From the NCBI RefSeq assembly GCF_030272615.1, contig NC_081406.1, positions 219,843,497-219,907,496 on the forward strand: a stretch of 64,000 nucleotides of DNA. Direction: 5' to 3'. Numbering within the stretch: the stretch's first letter is position 1; each line of letters starts with the position of its first letter. The translations under genes and the position numbers were made by a program. This document shows, one piece after another, positions 60,214-64,000 of the stretch. Source of the DNA: Cryptomeria japonica. Taxonomy: Eukaryota > Streptophyta > Pinopsida > Cupressales > Cupressaceae. The notes below the pieces were generated by a model that saw nothing but the letters and a program-made list of their open reading frames with translations, was not told the DNA's origin and did no database searches.

Positions 60214-62030
60214 TAGAATAATGGAGACATATTTTTGTCTTCCCTTGGGTTTGATGTCTGGATGTCAGTAAAGAATGGTTATATTGTCCCTCAAGCTCCT
60301 CCTATCGACCCTGATGCTAAAAGGGAATATGAAAATAATGCTAAAGCCGAGAATGCAATCTTAAGTGGTCTATCAAGTACAAAGTTTGTCAATGTCATGC
60401 ATTGCACATCAGCAAAAGAAACTTAGGACAACCTACATAAGATATATGAAGGAGATACCAAAGTGAAAGAAGCCAAACTACAAAATCTAAGAACTTAGTT
60501 TGAAAGTCTAAAAATGAAAGAAAAAGAGAAGATAGCTGATTATTTGCAAAGAGTGGATGAGACTGTGAGTGCTATAAGAGGACTTGGAGAGGAAGTCAAA
60601 CATGAAGTTACCATCAAAAAGGTTTTGAGATCATTAACTTCAAAGTATGATACAAAAGTCTCAGCTATTAAGGAAGCAAAGGACTTAAAGACTTTCTCTA
60701 TGGATGAGCTATTTGGCTCCTTACCTGCCTATGAAATGAGAACAATAAGTGTTTAATCTTCAATGTGAGAGGTTGCCTTCAACATAACTAGAAAAGGAAA
60801 GGAATAAGTTGAAGAGAACTCAGATGCTACTATTGCCAACTTTGTAAGGAAACTCAAAAGAGACCTAAGAAAGTACAAAGGTAAGCTACCCTTCAAGTGT
60901 TTCAACTATGGTAAGATTGGACATTTTTCTTCTAAGTGACCCTATGGTGAGAAGGATGGGGATGAGGAGAAAAATAGTAGATATTTTGGTAAGGATAAAA
61001 TGAAGAAAACCTATAAGCCAAGGAGAAGGAGCTTTAGGAAGAAAGATAGTCTTTATACTTTTGAAGATGATGCCTCTGATGAAGAATGTATTTTTGAACA
61101 TCGCTACAATGATGATGAAAGAGAACTCAATCTCTTTATGGCATAAGGAGAACTAGATGATGAGAAAGTGGCCAGTGATGAAGAAGAAGAAGTTGAAACT
61201 AAGGTGATCTTGAAGGTGAACTAAACATTGGGATTAAGTATGATGCAAGCACCAAAGCATTAGACAAAATCCTAAGTAAGCAAAAGCACGACAAGTATAT
61301 CAATGGAGTTGGATTTGAAAAAGGTCAATCTTCTAACAGTAAAGATTCATCAAACAAGGAGATAATCTTCACCTCTTCAAGTGAAAGTGAATTCAAACAA
61401 ACCTTCACATTTAGCAAGCCTAATGAGAAGAAGACATATGTTGCTGCTACAAAGAATCAGTCAAGGAACCAACATGTTGATCCAAAAGGAAAAGCCAAGA
61501 TGGATGAGGGCGGTTTCACAAGAGTCAATGATATGAGGAACAACTCAAGAAGATAGAGTTATGTTTCTCCAAGGAGACTAATGAGAAATAAATTCAATAA
61601 TGATTGGTATGTACCTCAATTCCAAGGCTGCTTCTATAAATGTAATAATTATGGTCATAGAATTGCAGAATGTAGGCTTGTACGTAGGTCCCCTCCTAGT
61701 TTTAAAAGTAGAAATCAATTTGTTGTTCTTAGGGATATGAAGGTTGTATTCTATCATTGTAAAGAGTTTTGTCATAGGAGTTATGAATGTAGAAGAAATG
61801 TATCTCAGTCCTGCAATAGATTTCCAAGTTCACCATTCAATGAAAATGTAAAATGCTATCATTGTCACAAATTGGGCCACATTGCAAAACATTGTAAGCT
61901 TAGGACTACTAAGAAAAAGAAGACAGTGTCAACATCTAAACCATATACAAAATCAAATCAGAATGCAATAGTAGAGAAGAAGCAAGAATCAAACCAAGCT
62001 TGGGTTGAAAAATAAAAGAAAAAAACTAAG
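60214..62030 (+). pseudogene. CopA gag, remainder
   Basis: Continues the UBN2 core: FDVWMSVKNGY, TAG stops at 60424 and near 60496, then EKIADYLQRVDETVSAI, MDELFGSLPAYE. A first knuckle CFNYGKIGHFSSK ends in TGA in place of the last Cys (~60900). After acidic and basic stretches come three more knuckle-like motifs: CNNYGHRIAEC with an extra residue pair (~61628-61672), a damaged YHCKEFCHRSYEC (~61750-61790), and an intact CYHCHKLGHIAKHC (~61852-61896). Multi-knuckle Gag of this sort resembles the LARD-1 remnant. Several stops; inactive. Confidence 0.8.
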
Positions 62031-63404
62031 TCAAGTTTAATTGTCCAATCTACCCTACATGCTGAAAGAAAAAACATATGGGTAGTAGATAGTGGCTACT
62101 CAAGTCACATGATCGGAGATAAGAAGAAATTCATCAAATTAGAAGATTGAAATGATGGTTCTATGAGGTTTGGAGATAATTCTTCAATCAAGATAAAAGA
62201 CAAAGGTACTCTAAACACTGATGGCAAGCTGAAAGCTCATGATGTTTATTATGTAGAAGGTCTGAAACACAATCTACTAAGTGTGAGTCAAATTTGTGAC
62301 AAAGGATATAAGTTTACATCTAATTCCAAAGGCAGTGAAAATAGAAAAGAGAACAATTATAATCTTGTTGCAGAAGGTAAGAGGATAGATGGAAATGTAT
62401 GTAACCTTAAGGAATGCTTTGAGTCTCAATGTATGATGGGATGAGTTGATGAGAGCTAGCTATGGCATAGAAGACTAGGGCACATCAATTTTGATAATCT
62501 TGTTAAGGTAAGCAAGAAAGGGTATGGAAGACACATACCTCTAATTATTAAGAAAACAAATACCTTCGATAATGAGTGTCTAAGAGGTAAGAAAACAAAG
62601 GTCAGTTTTCAGACAAAAGAAAACTCCATGACAAGACCTCTTGAGCTTGTGCATACTGATTTGTGTGGGCCTACTAGGAAAAGAGCCCTAAATGGAGAAA
62701 GATACTTCATGTTGCTGATAGATGATTTCTCTAGAATGACATGGGTCACCTTCCTACAAGACAAGTCTCAAGCCTATGAAAGATTCAAAATATTCAAGAA
62801 GATGGTAGAAAAGGAAAGTGGTTACAAGATGAAATGTCTATGATCAGACTGCGGAGGTGAGTTCACGTCAAATGAGTTTGAAGATTACCATGAGAGACAT
62901 GGAATCATAAGACAATATTTTTCCCCTAGGACACCACAATAGAATGGTGTTGTGGAAAGAAAAAATAGGACAGTCAAGATGATGACAAGGACAATGTTGA
63001 ATGAAACTAATTTTCCTGATGTTTATTGGAAAGAGGTAGTTCACACTATTGTGTATACACTAAACATAGTGCAAATAAGAGTAAATAGTAGAATGACACC
63101 TTATGAGTTATGGTATAATAGGAAACCACCAGTCATGTGTTTCAAGGTGTTTGGTAGCAAATGTTTCATCAAAAGAGATGAATATGGATTAGGAATTTTT
63201 GATTCAAGAAGTGATGAAGGAATCTTCTTGGGATACTCTACTCACAACAAGGCCTACAAGTATTTCAACAAAATATTGAAGAAGGTAATTGAAAGTGTAC
63301 ACGTGAAAGTAGATGAATATATGCTTAAAGAAAGGCAAAACTCAATTATTCCAACTATTGCACCATATATTGAAGATGAAGATCAATCTGAAAGTGAACA
63401 TTAG
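62031..63404 (+). pseudogene. CopA protease and integrase
   Basis: Protease IWVVDSGYSSHMIGDKKKF near 62080 with DSG intact, then VEGLKHNLLSVSQI. After two stops comes LWHRRLGHINFDNLV (~62460) and a zinc-like ECLRGK. Integrase follows with HTDLCGP (~62640), SDCGGEF preceded by TGA (~62845), a PQ-TAG-NGVVERKNRT segment (~62935-62975) and KVFGSKCFIKRDEYG, RSDEGIFLGYS. All three catalytic acidic residues can be read. Five or more stops make it non-functional. Confidence 0.85.
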
Positions 63405-63436
63405 AAGAATCACCCAACAAAGCCCCTAATAGATAT

Positions 63437-64000
63437 GTGCAAAAGAATCACCCCGAGGATCAGATTATTGGCAACAAGAATGACGGTGTGCAAACTAGAA
63501 GAAGAGTTAGAAAAATTGAACAAGTAAATTTTTACCTAATGATTAAGATGGAACACAAGACATATGATGAGGCCAACAAGAGTGGAAAGTGGATAAAGGA
63601 AATGGAAGAAGAGTTGCAACAGATAGAAAAGAACAAAAACATGGGAATTGGTTCCTAGGCCAGTAGACAAAAATGTCATTGGAACTAAATGGGTCTATAG
63701 GAACAAGATGAATGAAGAAGGAAAGGCTAGTATGCAAGGGATATGCTCAAGTAGAGGGCATAGACTTTGAAGAAAATTTTGCACCAGTTGCAAGACTTGA
63801 AGCAATCAAAAAGTTCTTGGCTTTCTCAGCATATCAAGGATACAAAGTATACAAGAAGGATGTCAAATCTGCATTCTTGAATGGAAACCTGGAAGAAGAG
63901 GTGTATATAGAGAAATATGAAGGCTTTTAGTTGGATGAAGATGAAAACTCTTTCTATAGATTGAAGAAAGCAATATATGGTTTGAAGCAGGAACCTAAAG
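63437..64000 (+). pseudogene. CopA reverse transcriptase, N-terminal part
   Basis: Linker [20 protein letters not shown], then WIKEMEEELQQIEKN, a frameshift, [17 protein letters not shown], a second frame change, [40 protein letters not shown], and AIYGLKQEPK at the window end. The active-site VDD block is outside. Confidence 0.85.

Larger units (their letters stand above)
51205..64000 (+). mobile_element. CopA: Ty1/copia element, interrupted, right end outside window
   Basis: LTR 51205-53317, Met-tRNA primer site, gag start 53393, CopB insertion 53463-60213, then the rest of gag, protease, integrase and the beginning of RT up to the window end. The coding part has many stops. The target duplication cannot be checked because the 3' LTR lies beyond 64000. 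Confidence 0.82.

Overview
The window looks like intergenic chromosome sequence from a large, repeat-rich plant genome. It is AT-rich and packed with Ty1/copia and Ty3/gypsy LTR retrotransposons primed by plant-type tRNAs. Spliced host genes, rRNA and tRNA genes, CRISPR arrays and organelle inserts were not seen. A gymnosperm, probably a conifer, is my guess from the density and age of the elements and the style of the LTRs. That is inference: no species-diagnostic gene is present. LAYOUT. 1-2694 is the 5' part of a minus-strand copia element (Cop1: LTR, gag, start of protease), cut by the window edge. 3040-4551 is a decayed PIF1-like DNA helicase (minus). 6180-9680 is a ~1,170-codon unrecognised reading frame (minus), broken only by stop codons. 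11571-21030 is a hAT-type transposase-like gene (minus), split by a complete 6.6-kb non-autonomous LTR element (12326-18971, called LARD-1 here). LARD-1 carries zinc-knuckle Gag remnants and a large unrecognised protein but no pol. 21511-26822 is a second complete non-autonomous element, a gypsy-type gag-protease element (minus) with a perfect CTTGG target duplication. 26823-35873 is old sequence with a few small tandem repeats. 35874-40656 is a truncated, rearranged second copy of the Cop1 family (Cop2, minus). 41250-51204 is a gypsy-type element (G1) that lost most of pol but kept the integrase tail; a solo copia LTR (48618-49689) sits inside it. 51205-64000 is a copia element (CopA) whose gag is interrupted by a nearly complete 6.75-kb copia element (CopB, 53463-60213); CopA runs off the right edge. 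HOW IT WORKS TOGETHER. This is a nest of transposons. The order can be read from target duplications: LARD-1 entered the hAT gene, CopB entered CopA gag, and CopA apparently entered the 3' LTR of G1. LARD-1 shares its polypurine tract region and parts of its LTR with the CopB family, so CopB-like copies are plausible donors of its reverse transcriptase and integrase. Coding regions have decayed largely by point mutation. In CopB pol all five premature stops are TAG, the pattern expected when CAG or TGG codons mutate at methylated CHG sites. The most novel material is the large non-pol protein of LARD-1 and the similarly laid-out protein at 6180-9680; both have a TATA-like box about 130 bp before the first ATG.
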